Below are positions 1-7,851 of a stretch of DNA of 64,000 bases, piece after piece; the stretch's first letter is position 1, and each line of letters starts with the position of its first letter. The stretch comes from an uncultured Lachnospiraceae bacterium (GTDB lineage: Bacteria > Bacillota > Clostridia > Lachnospirales > Lachnospiraceae), in NCBI GenBank assembly GCA_934330725.1, contig CAKRGM010000001.1:153938-217937 (forward strand), written 5' to 3'. The notes under the pieces were generated by a model. The model was not told the origin of the DNA. It saw only the letters and a list, made by a program, of their open reading frames with translations, and searched no databases. Position numbers and translations under genes: made by a program.

Positions 1-807
1 TATGATAATGTGACATGGGTATCTGCACAGATAAGCGGAACGCGGCTTATTATTCACTTAAAGGAGAGCGATGGTATGAAAGTGGCAGTGACAGATGCCA
101 CACAGCCCTCTGATATTATAGCGTCTGAAAGCGGAGTGGTGGAAAAAATCATAACAAGAAGTGGAATGCCAGTGGTTTCAAAGGGTGATACTGTAGAAAA
201 AGGGCAGGTGCTGGTAACCGGAGTTGTTGAAAAAAAAGATGATTCGGGAAATGTTACCGGACATATCTATACAAATTCCGATGCAGATATAGTTATAAAT
301 ACTTCGGTAGATTATAATGATGAATTAGTAATTGAACATGATTTTAAAAGTTATACGGGGCGTGAAATTGAAAAAAATATAATTGGAATTGGAGATACAG
401 GCTGTGAATTCGGAATATCATTTAAAGATTTTAAAGAGTATGATGTTATGACCAGTGTAAATAATGTCTATCTTACTAAAAATTTCTGTCTTCCTGTGAG
501 TTATGGAAAAAAGGTATATGCAGAATATGAGGTAAAGACTGCTTCGTATACACAGGAAGAGGCTTCGCAGATATTAAATGACAGGCTTAATTTATACATG
601 AAAAAATTAATGGAAAATGGAGTGCAAATACTTGAAAATAGTGTTAAAATGGATTCAGATGGAATAAAATATTTTTTCAGGGGTAATCTGGATGTGAATA
701 TGCCGGCATACGAATATTCCCAGATATCAACTGAAAAAATCCAGGAAATTGAGAATAGCAATAAGACTGATAAAAATAACATGAAAGAGAGTACAGGGAG
801 TAATTAA
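1..807 (+). CDS. yqfD: Sporulation protein YqfD (5' end outside the window)
   Basis: Partial gene: the frame is open from base 1, so the true start lies upstream; about 268 C-terminal residues are visible of a family usually near 400. The visible part has the soluble domain of YqfD/SpoIV-like proteins, with a biotinyl-like segment (VVEKIITRSGMPVVSKGDTVEKGQVLV) that resembles lipoyl/HlyD folds, and an Asn/Lys-rich tail. The family is a membrane protein of the sporulation programme whose mechanism is poorly defined. The stop codon overlaps the phoH start (TAATG), so the two are translationally coupled. The yqfD-phoH-ybeY order is conserved in spore-forming Firmicutes and supports the call. Confidence 0.82.
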   Translation, partial: YDNVTWVSAQISGTRLIIHLKESDGMKVAVTDATQPSDIIASESGVVEKIITRSGMPVVSKGDTVEKGQVLVTGVVEKKDDSGNVTGHIYTNSDADIVINTSVDYNDELVIEHDFKSYTGREIEKNIIGIGDTGCEFGISFKDFKEYDVMTSVNNVYLTKNFCLPVSYGKKVYAEYEVKTASYTQEEASQILNDRLNLYMKKLMENGVQILENSVKMDSDGIKYFFRGNLDVNMPAYEYSQISTEKIQEIENSNKTDKNNMKESTGSN

Positions 808-1841
808 TGAGCATTATTGAGACCATAGTTGATTTGCCAGCAGAATACTGCGCTGAAGTATTTGGACAGTTTGATGAATTTGCAAAAAAGATTGAAAGAA
901 CACTTAAGGTTACTATAATTGACAGAAATTCACAGGTGAAAGTTATTGGACCTGAGCACAATGTTAAAAATGCAACAGGTGTACTTAACAGTTTATGTGA
1001 ACTTGCCAAAAGAAACGGGCATATAACAGTCCAGAATGTTGATTATGCACTTTCACTCGCCATGGAGAATAAAGAGGATGCAATCCTTGAAGTGGATTCT
1101 GATACGATTTGCAGAACTATAACAGGAAAGCCAATTAAGCCTAAGACAATCGGACAGAAAGAGTATATTGACAGTATAAGAAATAAGATGATTGTATTTG
1201 GAATCGGTCCGGCTGGTACAGGCAAAACATATCTTGCAATGGCAATGGCTATTAATGCATTTAAAAGTAATGAGGTTGGAAGGATAATTCTTACAAGACC
1301 GGCTATTGAGGCAGGGGAAAAACTGGGATTTCTTCCGGGAGACCTGCAAAGTAAAGTTGACCCGTATTTAAGACCGTTATATGATGCACTTTATCAGATA
1401 ATGGGAGCGGAAAGCTTTAATGCAAATATGGAAAAAGGACTTATAGAAGTTGCACCATTGGCATATATGCGAGGAAGAACTCTTGATAATGCATTCATAA
1501 TACTGGATGAGGCACAGAATACTACACCCGCACAGATGAAGATGTTTCTTACAAGAATCGGATTCGGGTCAAAGGTAATCGTTACAGGTGATCTGACACA
1601 GAAAGATCTTCCAAAAGATACTACAAGTGGCCTTGATATAGCCATGAGAGTGCTTTCAAAGGTAGATGAAATATCATTTGTAAAACTTACGAACAAGGAT
1701 GTTGTAAGACATCCGCTTGTCCAGAAGATAGTAAAAGCATATGAAGAATATGAAAAAAAGACCGAAAAGCGAACTGAAAAAAGAGGGGAAAGGTCAAATG
1801 CTGCAAGAAATACAAAGAAAAGTTCACCTAAAAAACAATGA
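807..1841 (+). CDS. phoH: PhoH-like ATPase
   Basis: A 344-residue PhoH/PhoL family P-loop ATPase. The Walker A motif GPAGTGKT is at residues 134-141 and the Walker B region FIILDEAQN is near 230-238. Residues 1-100 form the usual N-terminal domain of the Firmicutes version. The tail is strongly basic (repeated KKTEKRTEKRGER), which suggests nucleic-acid contact. The family is linked to RNA metabolism together with YbeY, and ybeY is the next gene. The start overlaps the yqfD stop by one base. Function beyond ATP binding is inferred from family membership. Confidence 0.93.
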   Translation: MSIIETIVDLPAEYCAEVFGQFDEFAKKIERTLKVTIIDRNSQVKVIGPEHNVKNATGVLNSLCELAKRNGHITVQNVDYALSLAMENKEDAILEVDSDTICRTITGKPIKPKTIGQKEYIDSIRNKMIVFGIGPAGTGKTYLAMAMAINAFKSNEVGRIILTRPAIEAGEKLGFLPGDLQSKVDPYLRPLYDALYQIMGAESFNANMEKGLIEVAPLAYMRGRTLDNAFIILDEAQNTTPAQMKMFLTRIGFGSKVIVTGDLTQKDLPKDTTSGLDIAMRVLSKVDEISFVKLTNKDVVRHPLVQKIVKAYEEYEKKTEKRTEKRGERSNAARNTKKSSPKKQ

Positions 1842-1936
1842 TAAACTGGTAAATAGAACATTTGAAGTAAATATGCATAAAAATACGCAGAAAGTATGTA
1901 AATATAAAAGGACGATATAAAGGACGGTAGATATAA

Positions 1937-2446
1937 ATGACAATAAACATAGATTATGATACAGATATAAAGCTTGATCTTGATTATGAGGATATTATAA
2001 AGAGCGTTGTTAAGGAAGCTGTGGAATATGAAAAATGTCCTTATGAGGTAGAGGTTAGTGTAATACTTACGGATAACGACAATATCCATAACGCAAATCT
2101 GGAGTACAGAGATGTAGACAGGCCGACAGATGTTTTATCATTTCCAATGATAAATTATTATGAACCGGCAGATTTTGAAAGCCTTAAAGAAGAACTTGAA
2201 GCAAACAGTGAAGATTATTTTAATCCTGACAGTGGAGAACTGATACTGGGGGATATTGTAATATCAGTTGAAAAAGTCATGGAGCAGGCTGAAAGTTATG
2301 GACATACACCAAAAAGGGAACTTGCATTTCTTGTTGCACACAGCATGATGCATTTATTTGGATATGATCATATGGAAGAGAATGAGGCAAAAATAATGGA
2401 GGCAAAGCAGGAGGACGTATTAAAACTTTTAAATATTTCAAGATAG
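1937..2446 (+). CDS. ybeY: Endoribonuclease YbeY (rRNA maturation factor)
   Basis: A 169-residue UPF0054 metalloprotein. The zinc signature HxxxHxxGxDH is intact as HSMMHLFGYDH with His135, His139 and His145, and the family segment DRPTDVLSFPM lies upstream. YbeY acts in 16S rRNA 3' end maturation and ribosome quality control in the cytoplasm. It follows phoH after a 95-base gap with no clear hairpin, and the next gene starts five bases after its stop, so all are probably one transcript. In many Clostridia dgkA and cdd follow; here a yerB-like gene sits before cdd instead. Confidence 0.95.
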   Translation: MTINIDYDTDIKLDLDYEDIIKSVVKEAVEYEKCPYEVEVSVILTDNDNIHNANLEYRDVDRPTDVLSFPMINYYEPADFESLKEELEANSEDYFNPDSGELILGDIVISVEKVMEQAESYGHTPKRELAFLVAHSMMHLFGYDHMEENEAKIMEAKQEDVLKLLNISR

Positions 2447-2450
2447 GGGA

Positions 2451-3614
2451 ATGGTAATTATGGCAAAACGAAAAGAAGGCCACAGAGGGGCAAAAAATAA
2501 TCAGAAGACAGACGGGAAGAGGGTAAAACTAATAACAGCAGCCATAGCAGCAGTTGCAGTGGTGGCTGCTGTTATATGTTTTGTATTTGTAAAAAAAGAT
2601 AATAGCAATAATAATGACAGTATACAAAATGATACGTCATTAAGTGCAGATGAGCAGGAAACTTCTGAGGAAGAAACAGTCGTAAAAGATGAACATCCAA
2701 ATGAACAAAGGAGCCGTATAACTGGTAAGTGGATTGATAAAAGTACGGCTGATAATGTTCCGGTTGCAGTAATGTTCAGCAATGTAAAAGCTGCAATGCC
2801 ACAGTCATCAATATCTGAGGCGGATATTGTTTTTGAATCACTTGTAGAGGGTGGAATAACAAGGCTGTGCTGCGTATTTGAAAATAAACCGCAGCTTGAT
2901 AAGATTGGACCTGTAAGAAGCTGCCGTACATATTATTTGCTGTTTGCAAAAGAGTTTGAAGCAGGATATGTTCATTTTGGATATTCGGAATATGCAGAGC
3001 AGTATTTAAAACAGGATAAGTTCCATTCACTGGATGGTATGGTATATTGTGATTTCTACAGAACATCAGATAGAAAGGCACCGCATAATGCATATACATC
3101 GTGGTCAGGGATAATGCAAAGCTATAATGCGAAGGGCTATCCGGCGCAATATTCACAGGATTATAATGCACCTTTTACATTTAATACTGATGACAGTAAT
3201 GATATTACAATACAAAATGGTCAGGCATGTAATAAGTTTTATCCTGGATATCCATATAATAAACCATATTTTGAATATAATGCGGCTACAAAGGAATATT
3301 TAAGATTCCAGTTTGATGGACCACAGGTTGACCAGCTTAATGGCCAGCAGCTTTCATATAAGAATATCCTTGTAAAATATGTGGAGCCTGCATATTATCC
3401 AAATGGCACACCAAATTATAAAATAAGCGGAACCGGAAAAGGGATATTCATAACAGATGGTAAGGCAGTTAATGTGACATGGAAAAAAGATTCAGAAACT
3501 GAAAGCCCTACGAAATATTACTATGAAGATGGAACAGAAGTGGTTTTAAATCAGGGAAAGACATTTATCTGCCAGGTAGAAACATCACAGGGGGTATCAA
3601 TACTTGAACAGTGA
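2451..3614 (+). CDS. YerB-like DUF3048 membrane-anchored protein
   Basis: A 387-residue DUF3048 family protein. A basic N-terminus is followed by one hydrophobic segment at about residues 25-48 (KLITAAIAAVAVVAAVICFVFV), with no Cys lipobox, so it is an N-terminally anchored extracellular protein rather than a lipoprotein. A Ser/Asp/Glu-rich linker leads to the DUF3048 domain (VPVAVMFSNVKAAMPQSSISEADIVFE, then RLCCVFENKPQLDKIGPVRSCR) and its C-terminal half. The family role is unknown; B. subtilis YerB is the named relative. The alternative ATG at 2460 would shorten it by three residues. Its 3' end overlaps the cdd start. Confidence 0.88.
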   Translation: MVIMAKRKEGHRGAKNNQKTDGKRVKLITAAIAAVAVVAAVICFVFVKKDNSNNNDSIQNDTSLSADEQETSEEETVVKDEHPNEQRSRITGKWIDKSTADNVPVAVMFSNVKAAMPQSSISEADIVFESLVEGGITRLCCVFENKPQLDKIGPVRSCRTYYLLFAKEFEAGYVHFGYSEYAEQYLKQDKFHSLDGMVYCDFYRTSDRKAPHNAYTSWSGIMQSYNAKGYPAQYSQDYNAPFTFNTDDSNDITIQNGQACNKFYPGYPYNKPYFEYNAATKEYLRFQFDGPQVDQLNGQQLSYKNILVKYVEPAYYPNGTPNYKISGTGKGIFITDGKAVNVTWKKDSETESPTKYYYEDGTEVVLNQGKTFICQVETSQGVSILEQ

Positions 3615-3999
3615 AAATGAAAAGCTGATAGCATTAGCAAAAGAAGCACTTAAATATTCATATTCACCATATTCGGATTTTGCCGTCGGGGCAGCACTTA
3701 TAACAGACTCCGGAAAGATGTATACAGGATGTAATATTGAAAATTCTTCATATGGTGCAACCAATTGTGCTGAACGGACAGCTGTTTTTAAGGCAGTGTC
3801 TGAAGGTGAGAAAAAGATAAAAAAAATCGCAATAGTATCATCATCGGGGCAGAAGACGCCGCCATGTGGTATATGCAGACAGGTGTTAAGCGAATTTATG
3901 AGTATCAGTGAAGGCAAGATTATTCTTGAAGATGATGGAAAGCCGGTGGAATATAAACTGGCTGATTTTCTGCCAATGCACTTTAGTTTAAAAAAATAG
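3604..3999 (+). CDS. cdd: Cytidine deaminase
   Basis: A 131-residue homotetramer-type cytidine deaminase of pyrimidine salvage, converting cytidine or deoxycytidine to uridine forms. The zinc and catalytic motif is CAE at residues 55-57, and the second zinc site PCGIC has Cys88 and Cys91. Full length for the family. It begins at a TTG codon inside the end of the preceding gene (11-base overlap), with the Shine-Dalgarno CAGGGGG just upstream, which favours this start over later ATGs. It is the usual partner of the ybeY cluster. Confidence 0.95.
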   Translation: MNSENEKLIALAKEALKYSYSPYSDFAVGAALITDSGKMYTGCNIENSSYGATNCAERTAVFKAVSEGEKKIKKIAIVSSSGQKTPPCGICRQVLSEFMSISEGKIILEDDGKPVEYKLADFLPMHFSLKK

Positions 4000-4284
4000 T
4001 ATATTTATGCCTTTTTATGTTAATAATACCTATATCCAAATCAGCATGGGAAAATATGCTGATGTGATTAGTGTTCACCCGGGATTTGTACTTTGAACAG
4101 ACCCTGGGTGAATCTTGAAATTGGTGCGGGGATGGAGATTAGTGTGAAAAATCATGCTGATACTATGATTTTTCACACAGCTATTTGTGCCGCAGGCATC
4201 ACAAATAGCCATGATTGCAGAGCTGAATTTGAAATTCAGCCCGCGATTCCTTCGACGCAAAGAGTCTGCGGAATGGAGATTAAC
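4000..4284 (+). promoter_or_regulatory. Structured leader, copy 1 of a dispersed multi-hairpin element
   Basis: This 285-base gap is almost entirely inverted repeats. In order they are: ATCAGCAT/ATGCTGAT (about 4041-4064); TTCACCC..GGGTGAA (about 4074-4112); GTGTGAAAAATCAT/ATGATTTTTCACAC, 14 bp perfect (4142-4178); GCTATTTGTG/CACAAATAGC, 10 bp perfect (4180-4209); and GCTGAATTT/AAATTCAGC (4222-4240). The loop CCGCAGGC at 4190-4197 can pair with GTCTGCGG at 4264-4271, right next to the Shine-Dalgarno ATGGAGATTA. The portion from 4142 on is homologous to the lexA leader at 62423-62560. An open frame runs through it in phase with the downstream gene, but the second copy has a stop in that frame, so it is probably not coding. 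Function unknown; RNA-level regulation or a mobile repeat is inferred. Confidence 0.7.
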
Positions 4285-4767
4285 ATGAACAAGGCTAAAT
4301 ATATATATGCATCGGCAGTTGGAGTGATAGTTATAGGATGTGTCATTCTTATAATAAGTATCGCAACAGGAAATAATAATATAAAAAATAAGAATAATTC
4401 TGACAGTCAGATCAAAAGTGAGGAAGCATATGATGCTGATATGAAGCTTAATGCAGAGGCGGGGAAGGCTTCAGTTGATGATGAGAATAATGGTAATTCT
4501 TTAGATGCTGATAAATCAGATAAAAACCATTCGGATCCGGATGAAGGAGATATAAGCGGAAGGCAGGCTGGCGATGTTCAGACAGAAGTGTACAGGCTGG
4601 TTCTTGAAAATGACAGGATAAGCATATATGAAGATGATGCATTTTTTGATTATGCAGATATCAATATCTATAGCATTCCGGCTGATGTACAGAAAAAGCT
4701 TATTAATGGAATAGAACTTCAGGGCGAACAGCAGCTGTATGAATTTCTTCAGACTTATAGCAGTTGA
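4285..4767 (+). CDS. Small membrane protein with BofC-like C-terminal domain
   Basis: A 160-residue protein taken from the ATG at 4285, which has GGAG at spacing 8 or so and gives a normal start MNKAKYIYASAVGVIVIG. The same frame is open back to a TTG at 4093, adding up to 64 residues encoded by the structured leader; GTG 4143 also has an upstream GGAG. Those are considered unlikely because the leader repeat is not read in this frame elsewhere. One membrane segment spans about residues 8-28, followed by a polar Asn/Asp/Lys-rich linker. The C-terminal 55 residues (YRLVLENDRISIYEDDAF to ELQGEQQLYEFLQTYSS) match the pattern of the BofC C-terminal domain. Its role is unknown; a cell-envelope or sporulation link is a guess from the domain. 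Confidence 0.7.
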   Translation: MNKAKYIYASAVGVIVIGCVILIISIATGNNNIKNKNNSDSQIKSEEAYDADMKLNAEAGKASVDDENNGNSLDADKSDKNHSDPDEGDISGRQAGDVQTEVYRLVLENDRISIYEDDAFFDYADINIYSIPADVQKKLINGIELQGEQQLYEFLQTYSS

Positions 4768-4828
4768 CAAAACTAACATGTCTGATTTGTAACAAAGATA
4801 TTATAAATATTGTAAATGGAGAAAAAAC

Positions 4829-6181
4829 ATGAATATACTACAGTGTGACTGCCTTGTTATAGGGGCAGGAGCAGCAGGGATGATGGCAGCAATCACTGCT
4901 GCCCGCAAGTCGGCTGGAACCGGTAAGAAAGTGATTATAGTTGAACATACAGAAAAAATTGGAAATAAAATACTTCAGACAGGTAATGGAAAATGTAATT
5001 TTACAAATCTTGATATGGATGAAGGCAAATATCAGAATGAAGATAAAAGCTTTGTAAAGGAAGCACTGTCACAGTTTGGAGTTTATAATACAATAAATTT
5101 CTTTAAAGGGATAGGTGTATATCATAAAGAAAAAAACGGGTATGTATATCCGAATTCAGAAACGGCTGCGTCACTGCAAAATGCACTAAGACTTGAGGTT
5201 GAACATCAAAAAATAAAAGTAATTCTTAAATTTAATATAAGAAACTGCAGGATTTCCAGGGATAAAAAATTTTACGAAGTAATTTCGGATAAAAGTCTGG
5301 ATACAATGATAAAAGCGAAAAGCCTGATAATTGCAACAGGTTCAATGGCAGCACCTAAGACTGGTTCAGATGGTTCGGGTTATGAACTTGCAAAACAGCT
5401 TGGACATACAGCAGTAAAGCCTCTTCCGGCATTGGTACAGCTTATATCGGATGATAAGGTGTGCAAAATGATGGCCGGTGTCAGAAGCACAGGAAAAGTG
5501 GTATTGTATGTTGACAATAAGGAGTGTGCCTGGGATTACGGTGAGATACAGTATACAGATTACGGAATATCAGGTATACCGGTATTCCAGATAAGCCGTT
5601 TTGCGGTAAAGGCAGCAGATTCAAAGAAAAAGGTATATGCGGCTATAGACATGCTTACGCAGTACTCGCTTGAAGAATTAGAAAAAGATACAAAAATACG
5701 ACTTGGAAATGAGAATTATAAGACGATAGAAGAGTTCTTTTGTGGACTTTTAAATAAAAAGCTTGTATCTGCAATAGCAAGGAAAGCCAATGTGGGTATT
5801 AATGACAAAGTTAAAGCTGTAAATTATAAAAAAATTATGGATATGTTAAAGCTGATGAAAGATTTCCGGGTGAACATAACAGGTTTCAAACCATTTGAGA
5901 ATGCGCAGATATGTCAGGGCGGTATATCGCTGAAAGAAATAAATTGTGAAACGATGGAATCAAAACTTCATAAGGGACTTTATTTTGCCGGAGAAGTGAT
6001 GGATGTTGATGGAAAGTGTGGGGGATACAACCTGCAGTGGGCGTGGAGCAGCGGCTATATTGCAGGAAAAAATGCAGTAAGCGCAGGAAATGAGGTAGTA
6101 AATAATAAACATGTTAAGAATCAATCAGATAAAGTTAAGCCCAAAACATTCAAAAAAAGAAATGGACAGGGCTGTATATAA
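4829..6181 (+). CDS. FAD-dependent oxidoreductase, BaiN/YhiN (HI0933-like) family
   Basis: A 450-residue flavoprotein. The N-terminal dinucleotide motif GAGAAGMMAA (about residues 11-21) binds FAD, and the family signatures GNGKCNFTN and the C-terminal GEVMDVDGKCGGYNLQWAWSSGYIAG are intact. Members are annotated as aminoacetone-oxidase-like or BaiN-type NAD(P)/FAD oxidoreductases; the real substrate is not known here. A possible promoter, TTGACA at 4764-4769, overlaps the end of the previous gene. The 3' end overlaps the next flavoprotein gene by 71 bases in another frame, an unusually long overlap. Confidence 0.9.
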   Translation: MNILQCDCLVIGAGAAGMMAAITAARKSAGTGKKVIIVEHTEKIGNKILQTGNGKCNFTNLDMDEGKYQNEDKSFVKEALSQFGVYNTINFFKGIGVYHKEKNGYVYPNSETAASLQNALRLEVEHQKIKVILKFNIRNCRISRDKKFYEVISDKSLDTMIKAKSLIIATGSMAAPKTGSDGSGYELAKQLGHTAVKPLPALVQLISDDKVCKMMAGVRSTGKVVLYVDNKECAWDYGEIQYTDYGISGIPVFQISRFAVKAADSKKKVYAAIDMLTQYSLEELEKDTKIRLGNENYKTIEEFFCGLLNKKLVSAIARKANVGINDKVKAVNYKKIMDMLKLMKDFRVNITGFKPFENAQICQGGISLKEINCETMESKLHKGLYFAGEVMDVDGKCGGYNLQWAWSSGYIAGKNAVSAGNEVVNNKHVKNQSDKVKPKTFKKRNGQGCI

Positions 6182-7775
6182 GGCATTAAGACTTAATAAA
6201 AATGATATATGTGAATACATAATTGCAAAGAGGTCTGTAGATGCAAGACACAAGCCGGATATAGAATATGTTTATAGTGTAAATATTATTTCAGTTATTC
6301 ATAACGGGAAAAAACTTGATAACAAATCAATAATTTCAAATGCACGCAATAAAAACCTGGCAGAGGTAAAGGAAGTATCATATAATTTTCCGGCAGTGCT
6401 TTCACCACAGCAGACGGCATATTTTAAAGAAAATGAGGATGAAAGACCGGTTATTGTCGGATTTGGACCTGCTGGAATGTTTGCTGCATTGAATCTTGCA
6501 AGGGCAGGGGCATGCCCTGTTGTATATGAGCGTGGTGAGCCAGTCGATAAAAGACAGCAGACTGTGGAAAATTTCTGGAATACAGGTGTGTTAAATCGGG
6601 AATCAAATGTTCAGTTTGGAGAAGGCGGCGCAGGTACATTTTCTGATGGAAAACTCAACACAGGAATAAAAGACCCTACAGGAAGAATAAGAGAAACACT
6701 TAAGACATTTGTAGAGTTTGGGGCAGACAGCAATATTCTTTATGTTAATAAGCCACATATTGGAACAGATGTGCTTGCGGAAGTCGTAAAAAATATCAGA
6801 AATGAAATAATAAACCTTGGCGGTGAGATTAATTTTAATACAAAATTAAACGATGCCATAATAGAAAATAATAAAATCAGCAGTATTGAACTTGTTAATA
6901 CAGTGTCAGGGGAAAAAGTGCTGCGCAGATGCAGCTGTTTGTGTCTGGCACTGGGGCACAGTGCAAGAGATACATTTGAAATGCTTGATAAAAAGCCGCT
7001 TATTATGGAACCAAAACCGTTTGCAGTTGGACTGAGAATTGAACATCCACAGGAATTTATTAATTACAATGCATATGCACAGGCAGCTTATAACATGAAA
7101 GAAACAGGGCTTCCGGTTGCAGATTACAAGGTGACATATCAGACATCAAAAAAGCGCGGTGTATATTCATTTTGCATGTGTCCCGGCGGATATGTTGTTA
7201 ATGCATCAAGCGAAAGTGAAATGACAGCTGTTAATGGCATGAGTTATTCCAAAAGAGACAGTTTAAATGCCAATAGTGCAATAATTGTGAATGTTACGCC
7301 AAATGATTTTGGTAATAATACACTTGATGGCATGAAATTCCAAAGAAAGCTTGAGAAGCTTGCTTATAAAAATGCAGATGGGGATATTCCCGTACAGTTA
7401 CTGGCGGATTTTAGACACAACCGTGTGTCAACAGGCCTGGGCAGAGTGACACCATGTATAAAAGGAAAATATAAATTTGCCGATTTAAATAATGTACTGC
7501 CACAATTCATATCTGAAGCTATAAAAGAAGCTGTCACGCCGGAAGGTTTTGGACGCCTGATAAAAGGATTTGATATGGAAGATGCTGTGTTTTCCGGAGT
7601 GGAAAGCCGTACATCAAGTCCACTGAGGATATTGCGTGATGAGAAACTCGAAGCAGCAGTTAAAGGTATATTTCCATGTGGAGAGGGAGCAGGATATGCA
7701 GGGGGTATAACATCGGCGGCGGTTGACGGAATAAAAGTCGCGGAACAGATTGTTTTGTCGAAAATGCACAAATAA
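6111..7775 (+). CDS. NAD(P)/FAD-dependent dehydrogenase (COG2509 family)
   Basis: A 554-residue uncharacterised FAD-dependent dehydrogenase. The first 30 residues (MLRINQIKLSPKHSKKEMDR) match the typical N-terminus of the family (xIRIxQIKLxxxH), so the start at 6111 is kept even though it lies 71 bases inside the preceding gene; ATG 6162 would lose this conserved segment. The Rossmann motif GFGPAGMFAALNLARAG sits near residue 116 and the FAD signature GEGGAGTFSDGKLNTG near 170. The C-terminus carries GEGAGYAGGITSAAVDGI. Substrate unknown. Coupling with the upstream flavoprotein suggests a shared role. Confidence 0.88.
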   Translation: MLRINQIKLSPKHSKKEMDRAVYKALRLNKNDICEYIIAKRSVDARHKPDIEYVYSVNIISVIHNGKKLDNKSIISNARNKNLAEVKEVSYNFPAVLSPQQTAYFKENEDERPVIVGFGPAGMFAALNLARAGACPVVYERGEPVDKRQQTVENFWNTGVLNRESNVQFGEGGAGTFSDGKLNTGIKDPTGRIRETLKTFVEFGADSNILYVNKPHIGTDVLAEVVKNIRNEIINLGGEINFNTKLNDAIIENNKISSIELVNTVSGEKVLRRCSCLCLALGHSARDTFEMLDKKPLIMEPKPFAVGLRIEHPQEFINYNAYAQAAYNMKETGLPVADYKVTYQTSKKRGVYSFCMCPGGYVVNASSESEMTAVNGMSYSKRDSLNANSAIIVNVTPNDFGNNTLDGMKFQRKLEKLAYKNADGDIPVQLLADFRHNRVSTGLGRVTPCIKGKYKFADLNNVLPQFISEAIKEAVTPEGFGRLIKGFDMEDAVFSGVESRTSSPLRILRDEKLEAAVKGIFPCGEGAGYAGGITSAAVDGIKVAEQIVLSKMHK

Positions 7776-7792
7776 ATGAAAGTATTTTTTAT

Positions 7793-7820
7793 TTGCGTAA
7801 AATTTTTTAAGTGATAAAAT
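7793..7820 (+). promoter_or_regulatory. Predicted sigma-A promoter of the pil locus
   Basis: TTGCGT at 7793-7798, a 16-base spacer, then TAAAAT at 7815-7820 preceded by TGA (extended -10). It lies 32 bases upstream of the pilB start. Confidence 0.55.
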
Positions 7821-7851
7821 AGCTTTATATGAAAAAACGGAGGAAATCATC

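Noticed and set aside
1394..2089. 231-codon minus-strand frame over phoH and ybeY
   Set aside because: It is antisense to two clear conserved genes and encodes a low-complexity Tyr/Ile/Phe-rich product with no ribosome site.
4093..4284. Open frame extending the BofC-like gene upstream by 64 codons
   Set aside because: It runs through stacked inverted repeats, and the homologous lexA leader has a stop in the same frame; the ATG at 4285 has a proper ribosome site.
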